Below are positions 25,818 through 39,149 of a stretch of DNA of 64,000 nucleotides, piece by piece. The translations under genes were made by a program, and so were the position numbers. Under the pieces are notes generated by a model. The model searched no databases, had not been told where the DNA came from, and was given only the letters and a program-made list of their open reading frames with translations. The stretch comes from Eudromia elegans (taxonomy: Eukaryota; Chordata; Aves; Tinamiformes; Tinamidae), in NCBI GenBank assembly GCA_003342815.1, contig PTEX01000137.1, positions 662,852 to 726,851 on the forward strand, given 5' to 3'. Within the stretch, counting starts at the first letter, position 1. Every line of letters starts with the position of its first letter.

Positions 25818-26765
25818 CAAAAAAACAGAGCAAGAGCAGAGCCACCCTGCTTGCCTGCAGCCAGAAGCGAGAGATTCTGTACCTAAGGCTAAGGGAGGGA
25901 ACTCGGTGGAGGGCAGGCAAAGCCCAAGTGCTTGAGGGGTTGGCAACCCTCAGTGCATGGCAAGCCACGTTGCAGTGGGGGTTCCAGCAGTATCTGAAGA
26001 GAAAGGACAAACTATTTAGCGCCTTTGCTGGATAAAAGCCTTTCCGCTTGAACTAGGCAGTTGGTGTCAGCTCCAGACAGATTAATCTTAGTAAAATGCC
26101 CCAATTTTCCACTAAACTAGACTCCATGGGACCCATCAGGTATCATCCCCTATGGGGCCTGGAAGGTAGCTCTGATTTTGAGTTGCCGTCAGCCCTTCTG
26201 CAAGACCAACTTTGTGCAGGACACTTGGGACCAGCACAGGCCCCTTTCACAGTCCAGCAAGGCGGGAATCAAGGCTGGGTTTGGCAGAGAGAGCTGCACA
26301 CCCAGCTCCGTGCCCAAGGCCGCTTCGCAGCGAGCACCGCTCCGTGCTGGAGCGGAGTCTGGCAGAGGGTCTGCACAGCAACAGCAAAACTGCTCTGGGT
26401 ATTTGAACAAACCCAGGAACAGTAATGCATACATTAATTCCAAAAAGTCTTAAATGAGAAGTTAAATGGTGCATCTCTTGAGACCCATAATAGAAAAACA
26501 ATCTCTTAAATGTGTACCTGCTCTCCAGCAGCTCTTCCTCCAAGGCTGGGCAGAGGCCATCTAAATCAGAATCTCATTTTCCTCTTTTTTTCCACAGTCA
26601 TTTCTCCCGGTCAGGTTATTAAGCACCATACTAAAATATACATCATCCAAATCCAACAGAAGGCAAGATTTTATTTTTTTGGCTGCCAGGACTTCATGGA
26701 TCAACAGAACATGGGTCTGAATGTCTAGAAATGAAGTCTTTGTCGTAACTGAGAAACACACAGCC

Positions 26766-26772
26766 AAAAAAA

Positions 26773-26792
<20 letters not shown>
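26766..26792. repeat. A27 homopolymer
   Basis: Uninterrupted run of 27 A residues, followed by more A-rich sequence to about 26,808. No SINE or processed transcript body was recognised upstream of it. Confidence 0.9.
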
Positions 26793-26805
<13 letters not shown>

Positions 26806-27682
26806 TAAACATACGAACACCCCCAAACACCCAAGAATGGGCTAATGACAAAAACAGACTATGAAGTCCAAAATAGTCAAATATCCTACCAAATATAACA
26901 GTCAAAACCGAGAACAGTCCCTACAAAAGGCCACATTCAAAAATGGAAAGAACATTAAGTATTTAGTTCGCTCAGATGGTCAGAAGGACATGACTAATGT
27001 CAGGACCATTACCTAGCAGGCCATGCACTGGCCTATTCAGAACATCTCTTACCAGTGCATGTGAGACACAGTCTTTGCTTTTTAAAATTTATTTTCTGGA
27101 CTTCAGCATCTTATAATGATGTAACTGGTAACATTACTCAGAACAATAAAAATCTTAAGAAGCTCTGAAGCTTACAAAAGATTCTTTTTAAAGATAGATC
27201 ATCTAATTATGGTCACCTGGGAATCACGTAGCCACTTGCACTTCGTTTCACCTCGGTGGATTTCCAGAAATTCTCAGTCTGATAATATTACGGAGGTTAA
27301 GTTAAACTACGTAACGGGAAAACTAGCACAATTTCAACTGCCTTCTGATCTGCAGCTCTTTAAAGCACCTCAGCTTCCTCCGGCATGCCTTGGAGCATGT
27401 CAGCTTCCTGACAAGGCTGAGACAGCTCTTCCCTGAGGAGCAGAATAAGGCTAAAGACATGCACAAGAGCAAAGAGATAGCTGAAAATCCTTCCCCAGGG
27501 TTTTGGAGATGGTACCACACAAGGCAGGAACAAATGAGGCAGGGGGCCAAGCATAAACTGAAGCCAGCCTGTGAACAGACCAGGATGACAAGAACATCAC
27601 TGAGATTCTCAAGAATCAGGTGCACGCAAAAACACAGGCTGCCCTTAATAAAATATGTGGTGGGTGATTCTGTTTGTTGAAA

Positions 27683-27703
27683 ACAACCAACCAACCAACC
27701 AAC
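27683..27703. repeat. (CCAA)n microsatellite
   Basis: About five perfect copies of the tetranucleotide CCAA in a row. Too short to be more than a simple repeat. Confidence 0.85.
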
Positions 27704-29349
27704 GAGAACAACCTAAAACCTCAGCACTCAATACTGAGGTCATTAAGAGGATGCAAAACAAAATATCGTATTAAAATTTCCATGAGCAACCAGATAATGT
27801 CAGATCTTGTGCTCAAAGGTTAAAGCAAAGTTCGGCATCTCCTTCCCCTTGTATTACTTATGGCACACTATTTAAACAGAAGGAAGCAAACAGATGTTGC
27901 ATTTAACCCTGGAGAAAATATGAAGTAGCATTTGCAGGCATAATCCATGTATGCCCATCTTCAAAGCTCTAGCAGCAAATTTCAGGAGAAGAATCTTGCA
28001 TTTCATATCTGTGAAGTAAAAAACATCAACGCTGTGGGAACTGAAGCCATGTCAGTGGGGCTCAGGTAGCACATCTTGTAGTTCAGACAGGTAGTGAGGG
28101 CTCCCTGTTAACAATTAACACTGAACACCTCTGAGCAACATGGGCTTTGCAGATATAACTTTGAGTCTGAATCCCAGATTGGAATTATTCAATATTTCAG
28201 ACAGCAGGATAACCAACAAGACTAGTTTGGTTTACTCCTTAAAGGGAAAAAGCTTTGTTAAGAAAGAAAAAACTGCCTTTTTTATTTTAGTAGAAAAATA
28301 ATATTTACACACACATATATGAATTACCTGCAGCAGCCAATAGTAATTTTCTGGAAACGAGTACACTTAAAACACACAAAATTGACACGTTAAAGATCAT
28401 TAATGCATTTTCCGACAGTATTTTAATAAACATTTTTTAGCATATTAAAATATTCACAAATCCTGGAGTTTATGCAGGTTGTTATAACTTTTTATTTATT
28501 TTTGGCCAAACATGCATTGGTGGCACTATTGAGCAGTTACAGCAAAGACTAGGAATCAGATCATTGTTGGGAACCTTTCCAAGCAGACACTTGCATTATG
28601 CTAACTCAAACAGGACACTTGTCTCCTTTGTGCCAAAGTAAATCCCCAATTGCAAAAACTAGGTGAAAAAACAGGCCCTTACCTACAAGCACACGACAAA
28701 GCCACTGGGTCAAGTAGCACGTATTACATCTCTCCAGTAACTAAGTACTCAAGTTATGTTTAACAAAGCCTTCCAAAACTTTGTATCATGTTTTTATTAA
28801 CCTGATTATAGTTTTCCTGAACCTCTTTCCTCCTTGACATTTTTTCCCATTCTCCTAATTCCATCCAACTTTTAAAGACACACAGGATGCACATTGTTAC
28901 CGTGACTTTTGTAGCTCCAAAAAATTCAACAATAGCACATGCTGTCTTTAAAAGACACTCTCACGGCATCTTTACAGACGAGCAAGTAAAGGGTCTGTAA
29001 TTTTAAATTAAGAACAGAAATGTTTGCCATATGCACTCCAACAGAGCCAAACCCTGTCACACAACTGCATTAGTTTCTGGCCTTTCCCAGCTGTGCTGCC
29101 TCCTGAAAATTGTAGTTTCCTTAAAACAAACGACTTCAAAAAAATAGGAACCACAAGGAACAAGGGAAAAAGCCAACTTCAAATTCCCAATCCAGCATTT
29201 TTAACATCACGAAACACTTCTTCAGTGCACCGTTTGAAGGTTTCTAATTTGTCAAATCATAGGTGCAATGGGAAAATCCAAGTTCACATTGCAGCTAGAC
29301 AAAATGAACCACCAAGGGGGCACTTAGTTTTCCCTTCTCTCTTGGGTCA

Positions 29350-29660
29350 GGCTTCATGTGAACTCGCACGGCCAACACGACGCCCAAGGCCACGAAGTCA
29401 AGGGGAGCCGGTCAGGAAGCCTCGTCCCACCAACTGCCACTGCCAGATGGGCTGTTCCCACCTTTACGGGCCTCCTGGAGCTTCTTCGGTCCGCTAACCC
29501 AGCACAACACGGATCTGCTGACCTAGCAACTAGGCACACAGGCAAACCAGCTTACAAGGACGTTCGACGAGGGGGGAAGCCCCACGCCGGGCAGTCAGCT
29601 CAGCAGGGCGCTGGGAGCAAGCAGGAAGGAAAGAGGGAAATGGGAGGGGCGGGGAGCCGC
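29350..29660 (-). promoter_or_regulatory. Small CpG-rich patch, possible weak promoter
   Basis: CpG and G+C rise over about 300 bases within otherwise AT-leaning DNA. On the minus strand there is an Sp1-type CCGCCCCTCCC near 29,650 and, about 100 bp downstream, a donor-like GTCCTTGTAAGC at about 29,557. No TATA or CCAAT box is well placed. It may be an alternative promoter or an intragenic CpG patch. The 157-codon plus-strand frame that overlaps its left half has no recognisable content and is probably chance. Confidence 0.25.
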
Positions 29661-31760
29661 CAGATTTGCGAAACTGCATCCCAAAAATGGTATATTGCAA
29701 AGCCCCAAACACAGAGAGAGTTGCCCTGAAAACTGCAATGCAAGTTGCAAAGCTCATTAAAGGCACTTCTAGAGATGAGTTTATAGAGCAGGGTTTCAAC
29801 AGGAGAAGGGAAGTAGTTACCAGGTTGCCCCTCCAGCTGCCGCGCTACCCTGTGCAGGGGTATTTGATAATAGTGGCTTTTAGAGTCAAAAACGCACAAA
29901 TTCATCGACTGGGACACCAACTGCTATGGAGCGGGCAGCCAGTGTGGAGGCTGCTGCTGGGGAGGGCTCCACGCTGCAGGAGTCCAGGCTGCAGCTTTCA
30001 GGTGCAGAGCTGCAGGTTTCAGGATAGAAAGTTATGTCCTGCCATGGAGTGAAGTTAATGTAGTCTAGGTTAGCAATATCTCAGTGCGTGAAACTCCGCC
30101 GGAGGACAGTCCAGACAACAGGACAAGGCAGCTACCAGCAAGTTGCCACTCTCAAAAAAGTCAGGTTTTCAATGAGCCTCCTAACCTCTTTGCAGATTTA
30201 TTTATTTGCTATGTTTTTGGTTGCAGAAGGCGCAACAGCTACATAGGCAGAGTATAAAGGCCAGAATTTCTCCAAGGCTTGGAGAAATCAGACTCTAGAC
30301 ACATCCTGACAGATGTCCTGCCTTAAATAGCAGCGAGAACGTTCCAGTATTTGAGAGTCCAGCGAACACTCCAAAATAGCAGAAAGTATAAAACTTTAAT
30401 GAAGACCCTGTGATATGGCGGCTTCAAGCAAGTAGCCTACCCGGCAAAGCCAAAGCCACGCTTAGCACTGCTGGCCTAGGCAATTCACTGCACCCCCATC
30501 CCCTGGCCGGTCACCTAGAAGGGCACACTGTGGATTCCGAGTTATATCCTTGACAGTGTATCCAAAGGGAACAGATCACAGGCGCAGTTCTCATTTAAGA
30601 ATTCTACATTAAAAAAAATTGAAAAATTGATCTTTGGAAGAATAGGAACAAAAAAGAAACACAGGAAACTGAGAACAATGTGTCAATCTTCAAAAGAAAC
30701 GAAGAGCACTGAAAAAAAAACAGAAAAGTGACCAGTGAGAAGCAAAATAAATATGTTAACATCAGCCCTATCCAACTTCCCACCACCAGAAGGTGACTCC
30801 CAGGTAAAGCACTTTCAGAAACCCAAAGGAGCTGATCAGACACAACACTCTTGTTATGTCAAGGATCATGTTCAATTGCCACATACTAAACACGGACTAA
30901 ACAGGGTCTCAGCTTGTAGGTAACTGATAAGCATCCAAGCGCTAGCGATGTGAAGAGTGAATGCAAGGCACTGGAAAGCTTGGAGCCAGCGATCTTGCGG
31001 GTATCAAAACACTAGAGTTTCTCAGAGCAGCTCTCTAGAGGCCACACCAAAAAAGCAAGAACATTCTGAACAACTTTACTGCACAAAGTTAAGGGCTGTC
31101 TTACAAGAGCTAGAAGTTTTCCACAATAGGAATTTGTGGTTTCCTGTGCAAGGAAGAACGCCAATTCATACCAGCCTGTTCATGGAAAAAGGTTTTTTGG
31201 GGGCTTCCTTAAACAACCAACTTCAGTAACGCCAAAATTACTCGACCTCTTTCAGCAGAGCCTGGCGTGGCTGCAAGTTCTCAGACTTTGCAAAGGAAGT
31301 GTTCAGAGAACGTGGCATTTGCTTTACTACACAGACACTACAGTTGTAGACACGCACTTTTATGATATAGTTTATGATAGACAGTGTCTATGCTGCTCTA
31401 GGAGTTTTGCAAGTAATCCTAATTCTGGAATATATTTAAGGTGTGTCTCTATTGTTCTGTGCTGAAGTTCAACACAAAAGCAATTTAATCTAGAGCTCCC
31501 TTACTTCACATGCATGTACCTACCTTTTGGTGTTTTGCTTTTGATTTTCAGCAGTGTGCTGGTGGCAAGAGCCTCCAGGGGGTCCAGCAGGGCCCTGGCC
31601 AAACAAATACTGTTTCAAAGACTTGCTTTAAAAGGATATTTGGTCAAGACTCCAACAGGATGTCGCAGAAAACAGGAACACTAGTAATTTCTTTTTAACC
31701 CACTTCCCTACAGAAAGGCAGATTATGTTCCTACACTGCCAATGGGAGCTTTTGTCTTAC
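29661..31760. other. Gene-free stretch
   Basis: Nothing recognisable: short unsupported frames and no repeat above about 12 bases except small A-runs near 30,710. Confidence 0.5.
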
Positions 31761-31827
31761 CTGGGATGCTGAATCCGCTATCTCGCTGCCCACACAACTC
31801 CCTCAGGGCCGTTTGTGACCATACTGC
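31761..31827 (-). other. Candidate 67-nt exon beside a TATA box
   Basis: The minus-strand donor is strong (CATCCCAG then GTAAGAC). Two readings of the 5' end exist. It may be an internal exon entered at TACTCTGCTAG. Alternatively it is a first exon whose start lies about 30 bp downstream of the TATA box at 31,853-31,860. One frame is open through all 67 nt (22 codons plus one base), but a frame of that length is common by chance. An ATG within it (ATGGTCACAAACGGC) meets a stop 14 codons later, still inside the exon, so as a first exon it would be untranslated or carry a short upstream frame. Confidence 0.35.
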
Positions 31828-31852
31828 CTAGCAGAGTACACTGGCCAGTAAA

Positions 31853-31860
31853 CTTTATAG
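31853..31860 (-). promoter_or_regulatory. TATA box candidate
   Basis: CTATAAAG on the minus strand in the context GCATGCCTATAAAGTTTAC, 26 bp from the 5' end of the 67-nt exon candidate. Such octamers also occur by chance, and no CCAAT box or CpG enrichment accompanies it. Confidence 0.25.
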
Positions 31861-34800
31861 GCATGCAGCTTGTTATAGAATTGGCAGGCAAGTACTGCCC
31901 TCTTCTAAACCACAGGCTTTAACGACCTGAAACACCGACCTAGCAGTGGTTAGTTATGCCACACTTCCCTTTTATTAACACTAAAATCTAAGTTTTTAAC
32001 TGGATTCAGTCCCACTTAATTCACAGCTCATTTTATTCAAAGTAACTTTATTTCAGGCTGGAAGAGTTAAAGCTGCATTCCACACCAAGGCTCCATGTAA
32101 ACAAGAGTTATTTCCATACTCCAGGCTTTTGCTTGGAGTAGGAAGCCAATACGCCTTTGCTGCCAACCCACAAAAATAATACAAAATAGGCATTTGCATG
32201 TGAGTTGTAAAGTCAAATACGCACCAAATATTATGGAAAGAAGATAAACAAGTGTATTTAAGAATAACCAAGTAATTTGTTGGCCAACTGTTGGCACTCC
32301 ACACTATAAAAGGAGGGAAGAGGGACTGGTACAAATAGCTCTGAACTCAAGCCCATGCACTGGGGTTCCCCTGGCTTAACCACTGGGAACTGGGCTCGAA
32401 GGGAAACGGGAAGGGCTTTGGGGCAGTTGTGCAGCCCATATGTTTTGAGCTCTCCGAGTTCTTCAGTTGCTGAGATTTGCATGGGTCAAGCTTTCTACAA
32501 ACTCTCACAAAGCAGTATTTGTCACAGTATTTACTGCAAAGCACAAATGACACAATATTATACCCTGAAGTAGTTTAAGCCTAAGGCCAGGAGGGTGATA
32601 TAATCAGGAATGCCTCAATTAAGTAATCTGGCGGAGTAAGGTGGGGAAGGAAGACCAGATTTTTAGCCCGTAACATCTCCATGCAGCCACAAGCGAGTGC
32701 AGACTCTTGAGCAGCACACAAACAACACAAGTAGCCTGGGCACAACTGCTTAAAACAAAGAATCCTAAAAGCAGTAGCCTAGTTAAGACAAATCCCTACC
32801 GCTTGATGTCACCTCCATAAAAATATTTTGTTTCCTTTTTGTAATTTTGTTCACTATTTCAAACTCACATGTAAAAACGTTTCTTCCAAACTTGCTGGTC
32901 TTTCTCCTGCTAAAGGTAACTGTGTGTAATGGGGCAGCCCGGCACCTTACCAGCAGTCTACCTGTCACTGCTTTATTTCTGTTTTCCATTTAAAAACAGA
33001 TTTCTGATTTCAGAGACCACTGGAAGGGGCAGTGAAGCAAGACCAGTAACGCAGCACTCCACTAGCAGTGCAAGGGGAATCATTAACTACAGCATAAGGA
33101 AACAAAGGTTGAAGGCTGAATTCAAGTAATATTTTCAGAGTAGCACCTTCTCCTATGCTGCTAATGTAGCTCATAATGTCTCCTCTACTGAGCATTATGG
33201 TTGCCAGCTCTCCTGGAGCTGCAAGGCGCTACATGGACAGACACGTCTTTAAATTGCTCGGGAAGCCAATTTAGGTTCACAGGAAATTTTAAAATAAATA
33301 TTTTCCCCTCTAGGGGATGGAGCAAATTTAAGCCACGTTAACAACATTGGCAGAACCTTTCACAAAAACAAAATTAAAAGAGCTTTCTGCAAATGCTTAG
33401 ATTTTGTCTCTCGTCTTTCCAAAACTTCCACCTATTTTAGAAAATAATAACTCTTAGAGACATGGTGAGGATCCTTCTTTTTGCTTTTAAATACAACTAT
33501 CCACTTAATATCCCACATAAAGTCTTCCCCAATTGGTTTCTTACTTCCTTCTAAAACACATCAAAAATTTCTCTTTTAAAATCCTTAAGAATTTAATGCC
33601 TCTTATGAATGAGATATACTTTCTCCTCTGCTCTGAGAAGACAAACCAACCCTCCCTTACTTTTGTACTTCTCAAATCCCCCTCCTTCCAAGTTTATGTC
33701 CTTTCTCCAGGCTCTTCAAAGGGGTGTGTGCATTAGACAACAGCATCTCAAACACACACATATTAAGATGTGTTCCCTGACCTTCTCTGATACACGGTTC
33801 TCCTGCCCTCCCCATTCTGCTCATTTCTGCTTCTCCAGTTGAGCCTTACGTGTTACGTGTTTGCTGAAGAGTCATTCACATCTCTGGTTATTATAGAGAA
33901 GACTCATTTCCACATTTTTTTCCATATTAAGTACACATTTTAAGTTGATATTCATGACCATGCTCAACTAGGTACCTAAAATGATAATTTCAAGCAGTAG
34001 GCCTGTACAGGACTTCCAAAAAAAACCCTTAAAATTTAGCATCCAACACTGAATCTGAAAGAATAGTTTTCTCAAATGACAAGAGTAAGCATTTAGCTAA
34101 GGACAGTCAGTGCTTCAGCTTCTTTTAAGACATTAGCTTTGGAATGGGTAAAAAAAGAAGCTTGAAATCTTAGCTATTTGGAAATATGAAAAACAGATTC
34201 TGAAATATGCTACTTGATTTATAAAAGCAGAAACTTAATTTCCTGCTTTCAATTTGCATTTACAAGGCAATGCTCTGTCTTAAAGTCAGAGGGACCCTCC
34301 TATTGGCATAATTTACCTAGTACGTACGTTTACCACCACGATGAAAACTAGAACCTGCTAGCATTGGGCAGACCTAGCAAAAGAAAGGCCAAAAAAAAGA
34401 AAAGGAAAAAGAAAAAAGAAACCTCTTGATACTCATTTGAAAAAATCCAGTGTGAATAACAGGGCTTTCAGATCAGTCACAGTGGGCAACTAAGAGTGTT
34501 GGACAAAGCCAGGCTTCACTATCAACAGTGAGAATAGACAACTCATTCTCTGTTTTCTTTATCATAAAATAATTCACACAGCCATGGAAATTGAAATTTA
34601 CTTTTTAAATTACTGATTTCATTATAAACATTTTCAGGGAAATGTCCCATTTATCCCAATGTAGGGACTGTGGAATACTCATTAATGAAACCAAATCAAT
34701 TCTCTGAAACATTTAATCTCTCTTGCAGCAAGAGATTTACACTCCTTCTCACCCAAAACTTAAAACCAGGACTGTACAACAATTAAGTGTTGTGGACACC

Positions 34801-37800
34801 GAGTCACTGAAACAACCACTCGCTTCAAGAAAGGTGCTTAAATTTACTTTCTTTAAAGCTTTTGTTCAAGTACACCCTGAACATGAGCAAAGTCTGCTTT
34901 AACTTCTCTACCTGTAGAGAGATGGTCATGGATTCCCTTGGTGCAGAAAAGAGGCGTTGAGCCCCTAAAGCTGTTTCCTGGGCACTTCTCCTCTCTTCCA
35001 TAGGGGAGGCAGCCAATTGTATCAGAAAATCCAGAAAGCAGAAGTTGGAGCCTGTGCTCCATCAACTGGACTGAGCACTCACCTCAGACACGAGCCATTT
35101 CAGAGCAGGTTTCCCCTCAACATCTGACCAGAGCAGGATTGTCACCAAACTAAAATTCACTCAAGAATAGGCAGGTGAAAGAGTTAGCTGATAACAGAGA
35201 AGATGATGCCTTGTTAAATTGAATATCGCTCAGGGAGGTGAGAAAACAGAAGTTACCGACACGACTCCAAGCGGCCCCTTTTCATATCTCACCTCTTCTA
35301 GATGAGTTTCCACCACAGGCTGGGGAAGTGTATCCATGAGTAAACACACTTAACATTTTATATTTGTGTCAGCCATATAACAAAAACTTTATGCAATTAC
35401 TCCAACTAGCGGCAAAGGAAGTTTCTTCTGACAATCTTGATACAGTAAGAAAAACAGTCTGCTTCTGCTTTAAGTCTATTAGTAGCAGGAGAGGGACTTG
35501 CAGCACCTAAAATTGACTTCTTAAATGCTATCTCCACTAATACCTAACACCAGAGCAACAAATGTAGCTACAGTTGCCTGTTATAAGCAGTTGGCAAGCT
35601 CCAAGATGGAAAAGTTGCGGAACAGCTGGGGAATGCGAGACCCTTTTGAACAGGCTGCTATATGATCCAAAATAATGGTACGTGTTTACACACAACACAA
35701 TGGCAGCAACAGCCAAACGCAGGTCAGGCCAACGCACCGCAGCTGCTCCTGCCTCCAGACGGAGCCCAGCGAGCAGATACAAGAGAGTTCATATTCACTG
35801 AAATATGGCTTTCATCTGAAAAAGCAGCAGCTTGATTACCAGAGCAGACAGCTGGCCCTCCAACTGGACCAAACTCTGTGAGATCCTATACTGAAAGTCA
35901 CCCTTTAGGACAGACACTGAATTAGGCTCACAAGAGCTTTCCATATCTGCGGCTGCTTTGCCAGTTACCCAAAAAGGCTTTATTCAGACCAACAGGTTGC
36001 TCTCTAACATACAATAAGTTTCCACTTTCTAGAGCATTTTTCCTATGTGCTATGCAAACAAAACTCTTAATTTAGGCATTGACTGCAGAGAAGTTACCTA
36101 TTTACCTTAGAGGAAAGAAAAAAAAAGTTCCATGTGCAAAAAAGTATTCCCGAGATTTGGAACAAAGATGGGCTGTTCTACACCTTAAAATTAAGTTGGT
36201 ACCTGAAGACCATATATCTGCTACTGACACCTTGGATGGAAGAATATTCCTTATTTGCTGCTGATTATGCAATCACTGATAACATGGGGAGCGGAGTGAT
36301 CGCTTGTTTCACAACTGCCTTAACAGCACAACACAGTTTTGTAAGGGACCTTGCACAAGAATTGCATCACCTGCAGTAGTCTTCCAGCTTTCAAGCCTCA
36401 GAAGCGACATATCAGTGGTACCATCTTTCTAGCTCAAAATGCACGACAATTAAGTGGCGCTAACAAATTAGCTACTACATTATAGTGTAACTATTCTACC
36501 TCTAATTACACTAGACATGGAAACACTGATAGCAATGGAATGTTTCAACGCACTGCATCTTGATTAAAAATAGATACAACTCAAAGAAACATTTTTGAGC
36601 AAAAGGAGGAGATGGTATTAAAAGATTTCCTCTATTACTTCCTCTATAGGTAATTTTTCATGATAAAAGCCCAATGAAGAGCTGTTTAGTGTACGATACC
36701 TAGAACTGGACAAAGACAGATGTCACAGCAACAATAACAGATGCAGGTACAATTTTTAAACTTCCTTTGCCTTTACAGAGATAAGTGCCACTAGTGGCTG
36801 TCACAGAAGAAAGGATTTGAAAACATGGATGGTAAGGATGTCTTGTAATTAATGAGGCTATGCCAATGGTAAGGGTATTTCTCAGCACATCTGAGCAACC
36901 AAATTCTACATCCCTACACTTCAGTTTCATACTTCCAATACAGATTTTCTAGTGAAATCAACTCATGAATTAAGTCATATTTCTTACAAGCTTCCATGCA
37001 GGCTGAGCAAAGAAGGCAAGGAAGTTGAGCCTTGGACCACACTTCCAGAAAAGATGTTTCCTGGAAGTGAAACACTACTATACTAGAGCAAGGTGCCCTC
37101 AAATCCCACCAAGTGCCATGGCAAAAGCAGGGATTTGCTCTTCCAGCTGCACGGACACTAGGAGCAGCTCTGAGTACAACCGTGTTGTGCAAGAGGGGCT
37201 GATGTCCTGTATTCCCAAGTGCCCTCAGCATGAGGTTCAGAGCCCCATCTATAAGAGGAGCTTAGTCTCCAAAGTTCTGAGCCAGGTTTGTCAAAATCAG
37301 GCTGTATCCCATTCATTACTCCATCTCCAAGGCCTTGCTGTTAAAATGGGAAAAAATAAGAGCAGACAAAACAAGAGCAGGATGCTAGAAGGAATCAGGG
37401 TGTCCGTGAAGCCCAGCAGTGTCGCAAACAGCTGACATTTAACAGTGACACACTGACAGTCAATCCGCAACAGCAGTGGGATGCTCACTGAATCGCTCTC
37501 AAGGGACACTCTGTGCTCACCGTTACGCATTACTGTTTCAACAAAGATTACAACAACAAAAAGCAACTAACAAACACTAGCTCCTCATTAACTGGGCCCT
37601 GCTAAACCAATCACTCCTTAAAAGTAGAAGGTAGTTATCTTTAAATTCATATATTGTACATATCAGGTACAGACAAAATAAGTATTCTGGAACCATTCCT
37701 TGCTTCTTCTCCCTTTCTTTCCAGTCAAGTCATATATTGTAGATGCTATTTTCAATTGAAAGACCTACTATAGCGTGAGTTTCCATTTTTCTCAGTTACC

Positions 37801-38501
37801 TTTAATGAGCAACCTACACCTAGATGTACATTCAGTTCTTTCAAAAAAGTATTATTAATTCTATTATTGTCATTGTTTCCTACAGAGGAACTAAGGAAAC
37901 AAATATTCTGATAGCTTATTCCTGATTTTACTACAACTGCACAGAAATAACGTTATTTGAAAGATTTTAGGGGGTCTACTCACACTGAAGTCTACTTGCC
38001 ATAACAAAGTCCTGCCGACCATGTAGATCTCCTGACAGCCCTGTCTCAACAGGCACTAAATGGTTTATACACATACCAAGTATTTTCAAAGCAGACTTTC
38101 TTTGAACAAGATTAAATACCTGTTCAGTTTGAACTGTCTCAGTGCCAGGATAAACTACACTGAACTAGTTCAGACGCAGTTATCCCACCAGGCACCAATG
38201 GCTTTGAAATTCCCAGTACCCCAGAATCTGCTGCTTCTGGGAATTACGCCAGGAGCTGTGGGGTAGCGCTCCATAGAGGACATTACAAATTAAATATTTC
38301 AGAAGTGTGCTTGTGTTTACATGGAGCAAGGCTTGCAACAGTTCGGAATATGAGTCAGCACGCTTTGCAAGCGCACAGAGCTCAGCAGGGCCCTTAAACT
38401 ATTAATTTCCAGTGAAACCAACTGCATGAAACGATTCCCCCAGGGGAGGGAAATCACACAAGGCAGGAGTCAGGCTGTATCTAGCAGGAGCTGACACTCA
38501 C
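31861..38501. other. Gene-free stretch, probably intron
   Basis: No convincing exon pair. Isolated minus-strand donors are good at about 35,082 (CTGAG then GTGAGTGC), 35,292 (GAAGAG then GTGAGATA) and 37,519 (AACG then GTGAGCAC), but their upstream acceptors are weak and the implied exons tiny. A purine-only patch lies at 34,391-34,420. The rest is ordinary AT-leaning sequence. Confidence 0.5.
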
Positions 38502-38601
38502 CTGAAGTCAGGAATTTTATTCAGATCTTTGCTGTTGAAAAGCCCATGACTCTCCTGCAGTGACTTCAGAAGTTTTGCTCATGCAGCCACTTTAGGCCTG
38601 C
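38502..38601 (-). other. Candidate 100-nt untranslated exon
   Basis: One of the best exon-like segments in the window. On the minus strand a branch-point-like TATTAAC is followed by CTCTCCCATACAG, the acceptor. The exon runs 100 nt to the donor CTTCAG then GTGAGTGTC. Every frame entering from upstream contains a stop, so it must be non-coding: most simply a second 5' untranslated exon of the minus-strand gene started in the adjacent CpG island about 0.4-1.7 kb upstream. A contained ATG opens a frame of 21 codons that ends inside the exon and would act as an upstream open frame. A non-coding RNA exon is the alternative. Confidence 0.5.
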
Positions 38602-38901
38602 CTGTATGGGAGAGGTTAATAGTGGCATTACAGCTACATAAACCCATAGTGCACATCCGCACTCACACACAGGTCAAAGTCTCGTAATTACACTTGGCTG
38701 CTTTAAAGTGAAAGCTGAAATGTCTTCCCTATCAGGATGACTAAAAAAAGATAAGTGCTTCATTTAATTAATACAATCACATCCAACAACGTAGGACTGA
38801 AAAGCACAGGCTACACCAGCGCATCTTACCATGCTGCTTCCTACCCCCGGCTGCACTAAGGACTTGGCCAACACTCTTTTACAGAGGGTCCTGTGACTCA
38901 C

Positions 38902-39149
38902 GAGGCCAGGAAGGAGCGCGGCACATCCAGCCTCGGGCTCTCCCACCAGGGCCGCATTCCCGGCGGCAGGAAGAGCCTGCGCCTCAGGAGCCGAGCACAG
39001 AGCGGCTCACTCCTCCTCAGCAGGCGCCTCTGCCTCATGAAGGCCAACGTGCAGATAACTGCCCAGGTGACAGGGGCCAGCACGGCCACGGCACGGGCAG
39101 CTCGGTCCTCGGGAGCCTTGCGAGCCTCCTCACGGGTCAGCGGAAGTTT
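38902..39149 (-). other. Open frame ending at a GTGAGT donor, possible first exon part
   Basis: Minus-strand frame of 82 codons plus two bases, open from a TGA at about 39,150 to a donor-like CTC then GTGAGTCAC at 38,901; the frame's own stop lies inside the donor. It carries a hydrophobic stretch (AVLAPVTWAVICTLAFM) followed by an Arg-rich segment, reminiscent of a one-pass membrane segment. There is no ATG near its start, and in CpG-rich DNA long chance frames are common; the opposite strand is also open here. Joined to the 100-nt exon it would terminate within three codons. I therefore favour an untranslated first-exon region whose open frame is accidental. Confidence 0.25.

Larger units (their letters stand above)
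25818..29349. other. Gene-free stretch with simple repeats
   Basis: Holds an A27 run (26,766-26,792) and a perfect ACCA/CCAA tetranucleotide repeat of about five units (27,683-27,703). A GC-richer patch near 26,270-26,350 has some CpG but no promoter boxes I can place. No supported exon. Confidence 0.5.

Noticed and set aside
29024-29497. 157-codon plus-strand frame, the longest outside the gap regions
   Set aside because: No recognisable domain, no splice context, runs into a small CpG patch where chance frames lengthen; the strand disagrees with the inferred gene.
35085-35330. Two tiny minus-strand exons before good GTGAGT/GTGAGA donors
   Set aside because: Upstream acceptors have poor pyrimidine tracts and the exons would be about 28-41 nt; donors alone are not enough.
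38902-39149. Resemblance of the APVTW-containing hydrophobic segment to a CALHM-type channel helix
   Set aside because: Only a few residues agree; the expected flanking cysteines and the rest of the family fold are absent.
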